From the NCBI RefSeq assembly GCF_036884655.1, contig NC_088342.1, positions 12,951,001 through 13,015,000 on the forward strand: a stretch of DNA of 64,000 nucleotides, written 5' to 3'. Below, one piece after another: positions 47,252 to 59,900 of this stretch (position 1 is the first letter of the stretch; the number at the start of each line of letters is the position of its first letter). The notes under the pieces are model-generated. The model was not told the origin of the DNA. It saw only the letters and a list, made by a program, of their open reading frames with translations, and made no database searches. The position numbers and the translations under genes were made by a program. This stretch comes from Musa acuminata AAA Group (lineage: Eukaryota > Streptophyta > Magnoliopsida > Zingiberales > Musaceae).

Positions 47252-47536
47252 TTATCCTACCAATAATACCGGTATACACCCTCTAAGGTATCCAATCATG
47301 TTGGTGCTACTCTCAAGTTTTAACTTTTTTATTCGAGCACCGATAGTTAAAATATTTACGGAGATATAAGAATGAACGATCATCATCCAATTATAGTTAG
47401 TCAATGAATCCAAATCGTCCATGTATGTTAGTAACATTAGGATTGAAGGATAGTTGATTTGATAAAAGAAAAATACAAATAAATATGTATAAAATGTACA
47501 ACTAACAAAAATTGACAATGTCCATATCATCATCAC
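47252..47536 (-). pseudogene. Possible transposon ORF fragment (plant MULE/Ulp1- or DUF1985-like)
   Basis: A 94-codon frame with DDLDSLTNYNWMMIVHSYI and YLRGCIPVLLVG. In plant transposon-captured DUF1985 or Ulp1-protease-type ORFs a similar W...L(I)...L.GC...L layout is found, so a Mutator-type element relic is possible. The N-terminal Phe/Tyr-rich part may be intronic. I recognise this only weakly, and no terminal inverted repeats were located. Confidence 0.25.
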
Positions 47537-47539
47537 TAG

Positions 47540-48440
47540 AAACCAATATACATATCAAATCTTCTATATTTTATCTACTAGAAAGTTGATCTCTAAAGTA
47601 TTTTTTAAGCATATAATTTGAAGTCATTGTTTCAACATCTATGACTTACCCACGATTGGAAATCCCTAAAATCAAAGCAACATCGCTCGAGCTAAACTTA
47701 ATTAGGATACAACTAAATGTAAAAAGTAGATCCTTCTATCCAATATTTCAAAATACTATACAAACATATCGACATATAGGAACGTTAGGAATATCTACTA
47801 TATGACAAAAATATTCTCATAAAAACACGAAGATAATATAGCTTAAAACAAATGTATATCATATACTCTCGGTTCTTACCACTCAATTCACAAATAAAAC
47901 ACCTAAAGTAATTGATGTAATAATGACTATTAACTATGTATTATGGAGGGGGTTTATTAGTAGTTGAGGAAGCACAAGATGGTGAACGAGGGGGTGACAC
48001 CGAAAGGGGTGATGTAGTAGGGTTAAAGGAATAGGTGATTCAAGCATCTTTGATGTTGCACTTGAAAAAAATTTAATTAATTTCATAAAACAATATTAAT
48101 TGATATAAATCTTTAAGTTATGATATATATATATATATAGTAACCACTTTATATGCTTTTTTTCCTGAAGTCAAAGGCATCGTTCTGTTTATATATAAAA
48201 ATAAATATTATAAATAGGAGATATTATATCCAAAGATTAAGAGATAAAAACAAAGAGAAATTCAAACATAGACATGTTATAAAATATATCCGAGAATTCA
48301 ATACCCTTATATTCTAGTTAAGCAATATGCCTTAAAATTATGTTTGATAAAGATATCCTAAAAGCATATTATCAATGAAATGAATGATTTGAACATGGAC
48401 CTACATAAAAAATAAGTCTATAATGCATGTAGTCCACGTT
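47540..48440. other. AT-rich stretch, no gene recognised
   Basis: Short minus-strand text near 47950-48010 reads SPPRSPSCASSTTNKPPP, possibly a disordered fragment of the same relic as at 47252-47536. A short TA run lies at about 48127-48139. Nothing else is supported. Confidence 0.35.
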
Positions 48441-49060
48441 AATCTATAGTGATGTAACCCAAGTGGAACTCCAATGTAAAAAAGAAAATTATGCCCAAAC
48501 CTATCCAAACAACTCCAAAACTATTATAACATGTTTACGATCATTTTTTTTAATTTGTAACTATTTTTGGGTCATTAACTAATGAAATAGAAGATTTCTA
48601 TCTTGAATTTACAAGTATAACCCGAGTGTAACTCAAGTGTAAATAAGATAATTATCTCCAAACAGATATAAACTTATTCAAAACTATGATAATATAATCT
48701 TAATATGTTTAGTATTATTTTTTTTTTATTTTATAGTTATTAATTATCAAAATAGGAGGTTTCTATATTGAATTTATAATTGAGTATAACATGCGTATAA
48801 ACCGAGTAGTAATTTTACTCCAATCCTATCAAAACTTTCTATAATAATTATAAAAAAAATTCTAATATATTTAGTATTATTTTTTCTATTTTATTTTTAT
48901 TTTATATGATTTTAAAAGTTATTTTTTTAAAAAAATGTTCTATAGTTCTAAACGGTACTATCACTTGGAATAGGGCAATACTATCATCCTAGGTCAATAG
49001 AGCACTAAGTATAAGTGGTACCATTGTCACTAGATAGTGTTACACTAGCTATGGTTTTAA
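48440..49060 (-). repeat. Tandem repeat of about 165-bp units, inverted relative to the copy at 63330-64000
   Basis: The landmark GTATAAC(C/A)...GAGTGTAA recurs at about 48453, 48610 and 48783, each followed by an AT-rich segment ending in TTTAGTATTATTTTTT-like text. The reverse complement matches 63480-64000, and the adjacent CGGTACTATCACTTGG region (48955-49010) matches the reverse complement of about 63340-63450. No coding potential. Confidence 0.6.
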
Positions 49061-49489
49061 GCTTCTTTGAAACACAGGCTATGAGGGTGGTTGTCTTACA
49101 TCTAACAGAGGACCATGGAATCATCCTGTAACCCTATATGATTTACACTACTGTATAAATTCAATTGGAGTGGCCTAAATTTAATTGATCTATGTCTTAA
49201 ATCACCTAAATATTTAGGTATTACAGTATTACAATAGTTAAGTATTACATATTCAATTTTAGGGGGTGGGAAGGAGGGGGGGGACATTAGGTAAAGGCTT
49301 ATTAGAGATCGTAGAGGAGATGTCTAAGAGGAAGTCGTTGGATTAGTGATGTTAGAGAGAAGTCACAAACCTATTGTAGGAGAGAAATTAGCATGACAAA
49401 ACAAGAGAGGAAGGAGTCAAAGCTAGTGAGGATAGGCTATGCAGTTGGATGAGATACAAGTTTGTCGCCTACAAGTGCAATCATCAAAG

Positions 49490-50690
49490 TGTTGAATCTC
49501 ATATTTTGATGATGAAATCAAATGATAGTGTTTATGATCTGATCTACGTTTTGAGTGACGTAGAAAACTTCGATCAAGGAGAAATAATTAAAGCAAGAAT
49601 AATCATATTGGGTCAGAGTGGAACATGTTAGAAGATTGGACGTCAAGCCGAAGAATTGGTCGACGTATCGGCAGAAGGCTTCGGGCCATGGGTTCGGGCA
49701 TCGGGCCAAGAAGAGCAAAAATTATATCAAGGAAATCAGAGTTGCAAAGGTCAATTGGTCGATTTGGCAATAGGTCATAAGAGAGAACGATGCACTGAAG
49801 AATCGAACGAGGTGTCAATGAACCAATGACATGTCAGACAATATTTGATTTAGCTTTGTAATAATTATCTAGATTGAAGTAGGTTTTAGCATAATTGGGT
49901 TGGAATTATGCCACCTCAATTAGGGGTCAAATGGGCCCAAGTTTGGGTTGTGTTGCGCCAAGTGAAAGGTCCAAACAGTGACCCAAACTGGTGGAACCGT
50001 CGGTGGTACAGTCCCTAAGACTATGTAATACGATGGTATCGCTAGTCTGGGCGATAGAACTGCCCAGAATCAATCTCTGAGATAGTGTCAGGCGGTAGTA
50101 CCGCCCAGACACAATCTCCCAAGCGATGGTATTATCAGACTGGGTGGTGGTACCACCTAGTGTTAGTGTTGCAGGCGGTGATACTGTCCAGCATAAGTGG
50201 TGGTACCATCAGAACCCAAAAAAATCTGGGATGAGACTTTTTTTGGCTCTAATTTTGAAGTCATTTGGGGTCTATAAATACCCTAGCTATTCGTACATGG
50301 AGTAGTAGGAATTGAGCACAAAATTAAGTTAAAAAATGAGAAAAAATACTTGAGAAAAATTGGTAAACTCTCTTAGGATTTAAGATAACTTCTTCCTAGT
50401 ATTTAGAAGTTCATCTAAAGGAAGAAGTGAGGTCTAAGAAAAATAGGCTTGTAAAGATTATCTTCTAAACCCATGAAAAAGAGAAAAAGCGTAAAAGTCG
50501 ATCAAACCACTATAAAACTCGATTTACATTTAATTTACCTTTACTGTAAACTGTCTTACTTGTTTTACTTTCTCATTACACTCTTTCGTATGTTTTCAAG
50601 TTAAACTCACATTTTAATTTTTATCGAACCCTTATTTTCAAGTTAAACTCACATATTAATCGGCGAAGTTTTGAAAAAAAAACACCCTTA
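49490..50690 (+). repeat. copia LTR copy D, solitary
   Basis: About 1.2 kb from TGTTGAATCTCATATTTTG, with palindrome GGCGGTAGTACCGCC at 50091-50105 and CTTCTTCCTAGTATTTAGAA near the end. No C-rich end, primer-binding site or internal region follows, so it is a truncated solitary LTR. It ends about 240 bases before the BRO1 start codon, so it could influence that promoter. Confidence 0.7.
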
Positions 50691-50928
50691 TTTTCCCGAG
50701 AATTCGCCCAGTATTAATTAACATATTCTTAAATAAAGCGTTGTTCAAGTTTCCAACTACAACAATACTTGTTTATCATTGACGTATTTGTGAAGGCGTT
50801 GTTCCCCTCTCTGCTTCCTCTCCCTATTACTGCTGCCTGAAATCCCTATTCCTCTCCCGCTCCAGATCCCACCCAATACCCACCGGCGGGTGGCGATCCG
50901 ATAAGGGCCGCGGAGCGGCGCTGGTCCG

Positions 50929-53900
50929 ATGTCGTACGCCGCCGCGGTGAACGTAATGCTGGCGGTGCACGAGAAGAAGACGACCGCTGTCGATCTCTAC
51001 CGCCCTCTCCGCAACTACATCGCTTATACTTTCTCCGAACACGACGCTCAGGTCGCCGATGACGACCTCCAGACCATCCGACAACTTCGTCTCAACCTCG
51101 AGAAGCCCTCCCCCTCCTCCCTGGACCTCCGCCGGGACCTCCTCATCTCGTACTTCCGCGCCATCGCCGCCGTCGAACCCCGGTTCCCCATCTCCCCCGA
51201 CCGATCCCACGTCCACTCCCTCACCTTCACCTGGTTCGACGCCTTCCGGTCCAACAAGAAGGCCGCGCTGCCCTCTATCCACCTCGAGAAGGCCGCCGTG
51301 CTATTCAACCTCGGCGCTGTCTACAGCCAGATCGCCCTCGCCGCCGATCCCACCTCTGCCGCGGGGCTCAAGCAGGCCTGCAACGGGTTCCAGAGTGCCG
51401 CGGGGGCATTCGCGTTCCTGAAGGATCATGCGGCGCCGAAGGCAGTGGCTGCGGGGGCCACGGTCGATTTGTCGGTCGAGTGTGCCGTGATGCTGGAGAA
51501 GCTGATGCTGGCGCAGTCTCAGGAGTGCTTCTTTGAGAAGGTTATCGGGGATGCAAAGCCCCCCGGGCTTTGCTCCAAGGTTGCTCGTCAGGTATATCTT
51601 GAACTCTCTCGTAGATTTCTTTTATATATTATGTTGATGTTTCGTTGCACATAAAATTCTTGTCATTTCCAGGAAGTTCCTTTTTGTTTTCTGCTAATCT
51701 TAACTATGGGCAATTATGATACTATATGGCATATGCAATTTATATATATCTTCCTTGATAGAGCATATTTGATGAGAATCATTGTTTTAATTATGGCATT
51801 GAAGGACGTAGTGATAAGGACGTAGTTATTTGAGTCTTCCATCTTGCATTCCAAGATCCTAAACTTCCGTTTGCAGTTTTATTTAGAACTTTGCTGTTAC
51901 AAATCATTAGTTGATGCTGTCATGTTCATGATCTGTTACTTATTGTACTTTAATGTTTTTTCCTGTTAACTCCAAGCTACTGTTGCATATGTTGTTTATT
52001 TTCTTATCCTTAGATTCTTGCTTGTCTAACATGTTTAAGAATTCATAGTCGTGATGCAAACTGACAACATCTTGAGCATGCTTCACAAACCTCATGGCAT
52101 TTGGTGTATGTTGTAGGTTGGAGTCTACTATGAGGAAGCATATGCAGCGCTAAATGCTTCTCCACTCAACCAACATTTTGATCGGACATGGATCTCTCAT
52201 GTGCAACTGAAGGCAGCCCAATTTTATGCTGAGGCTTGCTATAGATACTCTTTGGAGCTTCATGAGAAAGAAGAAATTGCAGAGGAAATAGCTAGGCTCA
52301 GGATTGGGATAAGTGCTCTTGTCGATGCAAAAAAATCTGCCAAGGGTGTAGCTCAACCTCTACTTGATGCTGCTAACAAACTAGAGACCAATATGAATCA
52401 TAACCTAGAGAGATCTGTGAAGGAGAATGATCGGGTCTATCTCATGCGGATTCCAGCAGCTAGTTCTTTGGCAGCTCTTCCTGCGGCATCTCTAGCAAAG
52501 CCCATTCCTCTGGGAGAAGTTTTAAATGCTAGCAAGGAGAAGTTTTTCTCAAACCTTGTCCCTGACAGTAGCACAAAGGCTCTGTCCAAGTACACTGATA
52601 TGGTCGACAACATTATCCGGACCCAGCTGGAGAAGCTACAACAAGGGAGTGAGATAACAAGGGTTAAACTCAAGGAGATGGACCTGCCAGATTCTATCCT
52701 GGCGTTGGAAGGTAACTTAAGTTTGCCTTTGGATCTCACAGAGGATGTAGAGGCAGTACAAATCAGTGGTGGACCATCTGGACTGGAAACTGAGATACAG
52801 CAGCTCAGGGACTTGAGGAGGGTCAATCAGGAGCTGTTGGTCCAGGCAGAAGAGCTACTGCAGAAGGAAGCAAATGCAGATGCACAATTCCGAAACCAGT
52901 TTGGAACAAGGTGGACTAGACCACAGTCAAGCACCTTAACAAAAAACCTACAGGATAGATTAAACAGGTTTGCTGCAAATCTGAAGCAAGCAGCTGATAG
53001 TGATTCAAGGATTGATAGGGAAGTAAGAGGCAATGGGGAGCTCATGGCAATCCTTGATTCTAGACCGGTATGCATGCTGTCAACGGGCATATACCTGTCT
53101 ATTATGTTCAACCAACTAGCTGCAAGTAGAATGGTTACTATATTGTCCCATTCATACTTTCTTGGTATTCCCTTGCATCATTACTGATTCCTATTAATTT
53201 TTATAGCGACCGACAGCATATGATAAGAAAGTGTATCCTCTGTTGACTTGTTTCCTCCTTACATAAGCTTGCTAACAAAATATAAGATTAAACAAAATAT
53301 GTAGTATAATGATTTATTTGATTGCTATATTCCTGAAATTGTACTAATAATTGAATATTCTCTTTATTTCATATTATTCTTGTATATATACATGTACAAC
53401 AGTCTGGGATTATATGCAAATCTATGTTTGTATGTGGAGAGGTACATACATAAGGTGCCTTTGAAGGAACACATATACAAATTAAAGCAAGTTTTTTAGT
53501 TTTGTGGCATACCCTTGCCCTGGTAAAATGCTAACTTGATGCATCATGCATGCTAGTCGGAAAAGTCCATGTGCCAACTCACACATCTTATAGCTCACAT
53601 GTGTATTTTTCTGATGGTGCTTTGTTAGCGTAGAGACTCATGGCATCCAATATATGCTATCCTTGATATGAAGTTATACAGGAATTAACACAGAAAACTC
53701 TGTTCTATCTTTTTTCCTATCTCTTTCATTATAAATTATATTCATGAAATCTAATTATGGTTTCTTCATATAAATTGATAAGGTCTCTCAAGAAATCTGG
53801 GATCTAACTAGTTCAACAGTTGTAAACTTCTCATTTCTTACAATATTTTGCAGATTGAATCAGCCCTTCCAAGTCTTGCAAGGCCTATCATGTCTTTAGA

Positions 53901-56900
53901 TGGAAATGAAGATGCCATAGTGGGAGCTCTCAAACAGAGCTTGGTATGTACTGAATTTTGTTGTATTTTGGAAAAAGGAAATATTGCAGTTTTACTCTAT
54001 TTGTCTCTGAACTGCAAGAAGTCAGTTCTGCTTGACTTTGATATGTGAGATGCACAGCCTCAATTTTGTTTGGCTTCATATGTTTGAATTTCATAATGCA
54101 TCTGTAGCTTTTCCTTTTAGTTTTTAGTTTAATTTTCTTGAAACTCATGGAGCTCAATGTGTTCTTTGGAGGCTTTTGTTCATTTGACTTGGGAACCTTG
54201 GGGCTAGTGCCTAGTAATAAATTTATGGTAATTGTCGATAAGAGTAGGACTCTCCTTTATATAGTTGACACTTAGATCTGTTACCAGTAACAATTGCACA
54301 TTTCAGTTAACTGGATAATATATTGGATCTGGCTGTGAATTCTGAAGTTGTTTGATCACATCAGATGCATGCTTTACTTGCTAGTCCATGATAAATGGTA
54401 ACTCACTAACTCCAGTTAATTCCGTTTTGATATTAAATCATAATTGTCTAATTTAACACCTTCTGAATGTTCCTTTAGTTATACTTTTGTGTTAGCTTAT
54501 TTTAAGTAACCAGCATTAGATCAATATCTCATTTAGCATCTATCTTGAAACTCTCATGAGATATTATTCTACTTCTTGTTTTTGGGGAAAAAACAAATTT
54601 TTTAGGCTACCAGTGTCAGCAGAAGTAAAAAAACGATATTTGAGACTTCTATTTCTTATGGTGTCTTTTGAACTTCCTTTGTTGTTCCATGCCTTAGTAT
54701 CATTCTCCTGACACCTACTTGTGCAATCAGAGGCAATTGGAGAATTTAGGAGAACAAAGGGCAGGCCTTGAAGATATGCTAAAAGAGATGAAGAGGAAGG
54801 TGAGGGCTGTTCTCAGAGACATTACCCTACTTCCTAACATTTGTTTCTTATGTCTACTTTATTATATTCTTGTGTCATGCTCATCTTAAGATTATATCCA
54901 GTATGAGTACTTTTACTTTTTAATCTTTATGCAGTATTTATTTTTATGGTTATTTTCACATAACTAACTTGGGTTATCCAATCGTGATCCTGTGACACAT
55001 GGACTAATAGGAGTAAGCTTTGACTCAAACACTTGAGATGAAGTTTCTATTAACAAATTTAATATGAACTAAACCAAACAAATTTCAAGTTTGAAGAAAT
55101 TGTTTTGCAAAAAACTTTGAAGAATCAGCTGTTTCAACTAGATACGATTGACCAAGGAGATCGATGCTGTTTTGAATTTTCTTAGGCAGATTTTGCCCCT
55201 TAAATTGGTTAAAGCTGCCAGTTTGTCACTTTCTGTTGGTTGTTCCCCGGGAAATGAATTATCTTACCATGCAGGTTTATTGTTCATTACGCACATGATT
55301 CTGTTTAAGGGCCACAGTAGGCATGTAACACTTTACCACAGATACCAGTGCATATCACCTAGTGCATGTGCATGCATGCATTTGTTTGCATTGCTCATTC
55401 TTTCCTGGATGAGCCTTGGCATGGTAAGTCACGATGTGTCGTGTGTAACAAACCACAGGGCCATTCTTTGACTTGGTGACAGGTATGTTAAAATTTAATC
55501 GTCGCTAATGAGTGATTGATTTTTAGATCTAAATTATATCTGAATGACATCTACAAAAAATTTTATACTAAAAGTCACATGTAGTTGATTTTTTTTTCTT
55601 TTCCATTAGGAATGGTGCAAGTTATGTCCTATTATGGTTTTAGGAAGGCCAGTGTTATTGGGAACTAGTAAGTGGTTGTGCAACTTCAAGGTCATTCTCA
55701 CAAAGGTTCTAGATTGCTGCTATTTTTAATACACTGTTGTGATGTATCTTTTTGTATGTTTATTCTTTTATGGTTTCTTTGGAGAAGACTTATGCTTTTA
55801 AAGATATTAATGAAGTAGTACGTATCTTTAGAGATGGATTATGAAATCAAATGGCTATTTTCTGATGATAAAAGCTTTGAGACATTTGGTCCCAGTAAAT
55901 GCTTCTTAATTTCTCACATTTTAACAAGTACAGTATTTGTTCATTTAGCCAATGTCACTTCTGTTGCAGGATGATATACTGCCAAAGCTGATGGCAAGCA
56001 CTGGATCACAAGAGGATCTTTTCAAGAAAGAAATTGCTAAGTATGACCAAATATGTGAAGAAATTGCACAAAATATTGAGGCACAGGAGCAAGTATTGCT
56101 TCAACTTCAAGTAAGCTATTGTCTTCTTCCTCTTCAGTAACAAAGATTCAACATTATGTGACAGTTTTTAATTTACTATCTTTCAATTGTTTGGTTTCAC
56201 AATCACTACAATCATTATCATTAGATAGAGTGTGATTTGAGTTGATTAACAATGTTTAAGTTGATGCTTTGCAGTGAATAGGCTAATGATTAAGGCATTA
56301 AGCATGTTGGTCATTAAATATTTTAATATGTTGATTAAAGATTTAAAGTCTTTAACAAGTATCACTTGTCTTGATGCAAAGCCCATAACTCATGATCTCT
56401 CTATTATTTATTTATTTTGGTAGGGCTCTTTGGATAACTAGGATCCACCACGAGCAATGTGGATTTCTACGGATGTCATAAGCCTACCAAACCATTTCTA
56501 TGGTTTCATGATACCCTATGCCCCTCACTGGACCAAAAATTCACTGAGATTTCACAAATTGTTGATATTTTGATATTATATTTGTCAAGAACCAACTCAA
56601 AGACTATGGATAATATCCCACAAAAGATTGCCTAAGTACTTTCTTTATGAGGGGTTTTTTGGTGTGTGGGGATGTTGACTTTAAGCTATATTTTGATGTC
56701 ATAATAAGAACAATGAAATTTAACTGAAGGTCTATGCCTATGATATACCTGTTATCCATTTTACTTTATCTTAATTGTCCTTTTTCTCAGCTCTCTAGGA
56801 CAAAAGATAATCTAGATTTCACAAATATTACTAGTGGGAGTTTGAATTGATAGTGCAGGCACTTTGTACTTTTCTGGCATCCATATTAAGTCAGAGTCTT

Positions 56901-59900
56901 TAGTGATATTATTTCTAATATGGCCAGACAACTGACCTGTAAATTAAGGCAAACCCATCAGCTCAAGGACTGCCACACTGCAAATTTCTGCTCCTCTTAG
57001 GTCCGCTGATAAATTGCAGCTTTTCCCAAAGGGATAGGGACCATAAGCTGGAATCAAGAAGCTGAGTATATGACTTCTGTATTAATTTATAGTTTTTTTC
57101 CTTTATTTCACTCTGAATGATAATTCATTTTATTCTTGTTGCATATTTCTATATTTTGTCTCTTATGTAACATGGCATTGCTTGAATGTAGTATACATTT
57201 CTTGTGGTTCACTATGATGATCATGCCTTGATATTGTTTATGATCCATGTTCTTCATTTGTGTTGATTTTAACTCCAGCAATGCACTAACAACGATGTTG
57301 CTTAAGATTTTATATTCTTTCTTGTGTTCACCTGCAGTCAAAAAATGATGACTTTGCTGCTATGTTCAATCTGGAAGACTTCAAAGGTTCTGGTCCACCT
57401 CCTTTAAGCTGATCTAGATACAGGAATCCATGAATCCTTTCTTTTCTTTAGTTAGTTTTTGAATGAATTTTATCCATCACCTCTTTTTGACTCTCTTTAA
57501 GACTTCTAAGTACAGGACTGCTTGAATTCTTGAACTGCAGTAATAGTGTATCTTTGTATCTTTCATGTGGATATTATTTTCTCTGGTTCTGCTCATGGTT
57601 TAATGCACATTATTGTTCTGTGGTTATTCATTATCTTGTTCATGCTTATCCTTAAGAGTCTAAATTCTTGGGGCATCACAAATATAAAAAAAATTATCTG
57701 TATTTCTTTTGATGGTGTATGTGCTATATTTTTACAGAATTTTCGGTAACTGTATTCACTTTTTTTATTAATCTTAATAGTTGAACATGGAAAAATGAGC
57801 ATTGTTACTATGGTTGTAATTTGTAAAGGTTTTTAAACTGTTCTTCTTGCTTCATATTCTGTAACTAGATATATGTTACATGTTTCAAACTAATGTGTTG
57901 TTGGAACTTAATGCTGTGTTATGATTGGCAGTACTTTTTGAAAATTTGAATAAATTATGTGCTTATGCAAGATAAGGAATTAAATTGCCAAACTAGCCAC
58001 AAGTTAGGATAATTGTCGACAACTTCTGATAGTGGGTATCTTTAACCTGCTATCCTTAAGAATTTTTTGTCCGTTAAAGTGGATGTAGATGAGTTGCTAG
58101 CACTCTTCTACTGTACATAGGAGTTGCATAATTTGCAGCTCTGGTTAAAGTGCAACAGCTTTGGTATGCATCACCCAAAAATGATATATTAATGATTTAA
58201 TTCTCGATTGTTGTTATATTGGAGATTTTTGTGCTAAAAGAATTTTGATCTGGCGGAAGAAAATCTAACGAGCAAAATGTATGGACTGATATTGATATGC
58301 TGACTTTGAGCAAAATGTATGGAAGTTAATGAGATTTATACTGAGAAGGATGAAGCAATATCACAGGATTGAACATAGGGATTATTGTGTTGTATTTTGC
58401 AAGGGTATCATAGGGCTGTAATTGGATTGCCGTATGTTCCAAGAAGTTCATTTTGACAATGCACCAAGGTCTTCATTCTCTTTTATGCAAATTAATCAAA
58501 GATTAGTTTCATAGGGTGCGAGTTAGAGACCGTATGCCCTTTTTGTTCTTTTTTCTCTATAATTTTGTCGTTTGGACAATTATCCAATTCATGGCTATAT
58601 GAAGTTCCAACAATGGTGTTGCCTTGGCTTTTTTAATAAAGATAATCAAGGTTTAGAATATGGACCTGATCAATATGTAACATCGGGATGTTTACTGACT
58701 CATATTATGTGGTATCACCCAAATAATAATAATAATAATACTGACCAGTATCAAACCATGTTGATGCTCACCGTACTGCCTGATATTTGAAACCAGCAAG
58801 TTAATTATACTTATTTTACTTCATTCATAGCTTTGCTTTTTAACTCATTTGATTGACTTATGACATCAATTTTTTTCGCTCATTTAAGTTTTAATAGTAA
58901 AAATTTCTAAGTTCTTCCATATGTTCTTTTTTTTTAATTGAGCAGTATTTATGTCAGTCTTGATCTGCTTATGTTATGTGGACTGTAAACATTATTACTA
59001 GCAAATGTTTATCAGCTAAATTGTACAAAGATCAAACAATGAAGATTTTTGTGTTGTGAAGTTGATATTTAGTTAATTATTAATCTGTATTGAATGATTT
59101 ATCTTTTATTTTATGCTTATGATCATTATCTTGACATAAACTGCATTGTCTTTGTAATGTTAAGGTCATGGTCTAAAATCTTCTTTTGTCCTTACTAAAT
59201 TGAGTACAACAACAACAACAAAGTCATACGAACAAAAATATGATCAACTGAGACCAAAAGCAAAAAAATTTATCGTCCACCAGCTGAATACATGTGATCC
59301 AAGACTTTCAGTCAGATTTTTGACATATTTGAGCTAATCCTGCATTTAAGTGAAATTTGATATTACCATAAGCTTCAGTCATTAAATTGTACCTCAATCA
59401 CTTGGATAAAAGGATATGGCTTTTTGATTTGATATTTGAACTGTGGGAATAAGAATTTAGTTCTCTGTTTCCAGTCGATATTAAATAACTTTTCTTTTTT
59501 TCATTAGTATGCTTCCAGAATTTGTACACCTTTTATTGTATTTGAATTTATTTGCCTTAGTTCCTCAAAATTTTATTGCCAGTTTCCCGTGAGAAGAGTT
59601 ACAAACAGATAGCTGCTGCTGTGGCAAAATATCGGGAAATTAAGGAGAACATCAATGAGGGTTTGAAGTTTTATGTTACTCTTCAGGTATACAAGACCTG
59701 CAATTTGTTTGTATGAATATTTTAAACGTTGTTCTCACCATTCTTTTTTCTAAGCGTCGACCAGTCCAGATTGATTTCATCATCCAGGTCACAGTCTGTG
59801 GTGCAGCCACATCTCAAATCCCTTCATATATGCATACTCTTGATTTCATCTCATGTCCCCTGACTCCATGGCCTTCTCTTATATCATTCACATGCCCCAG

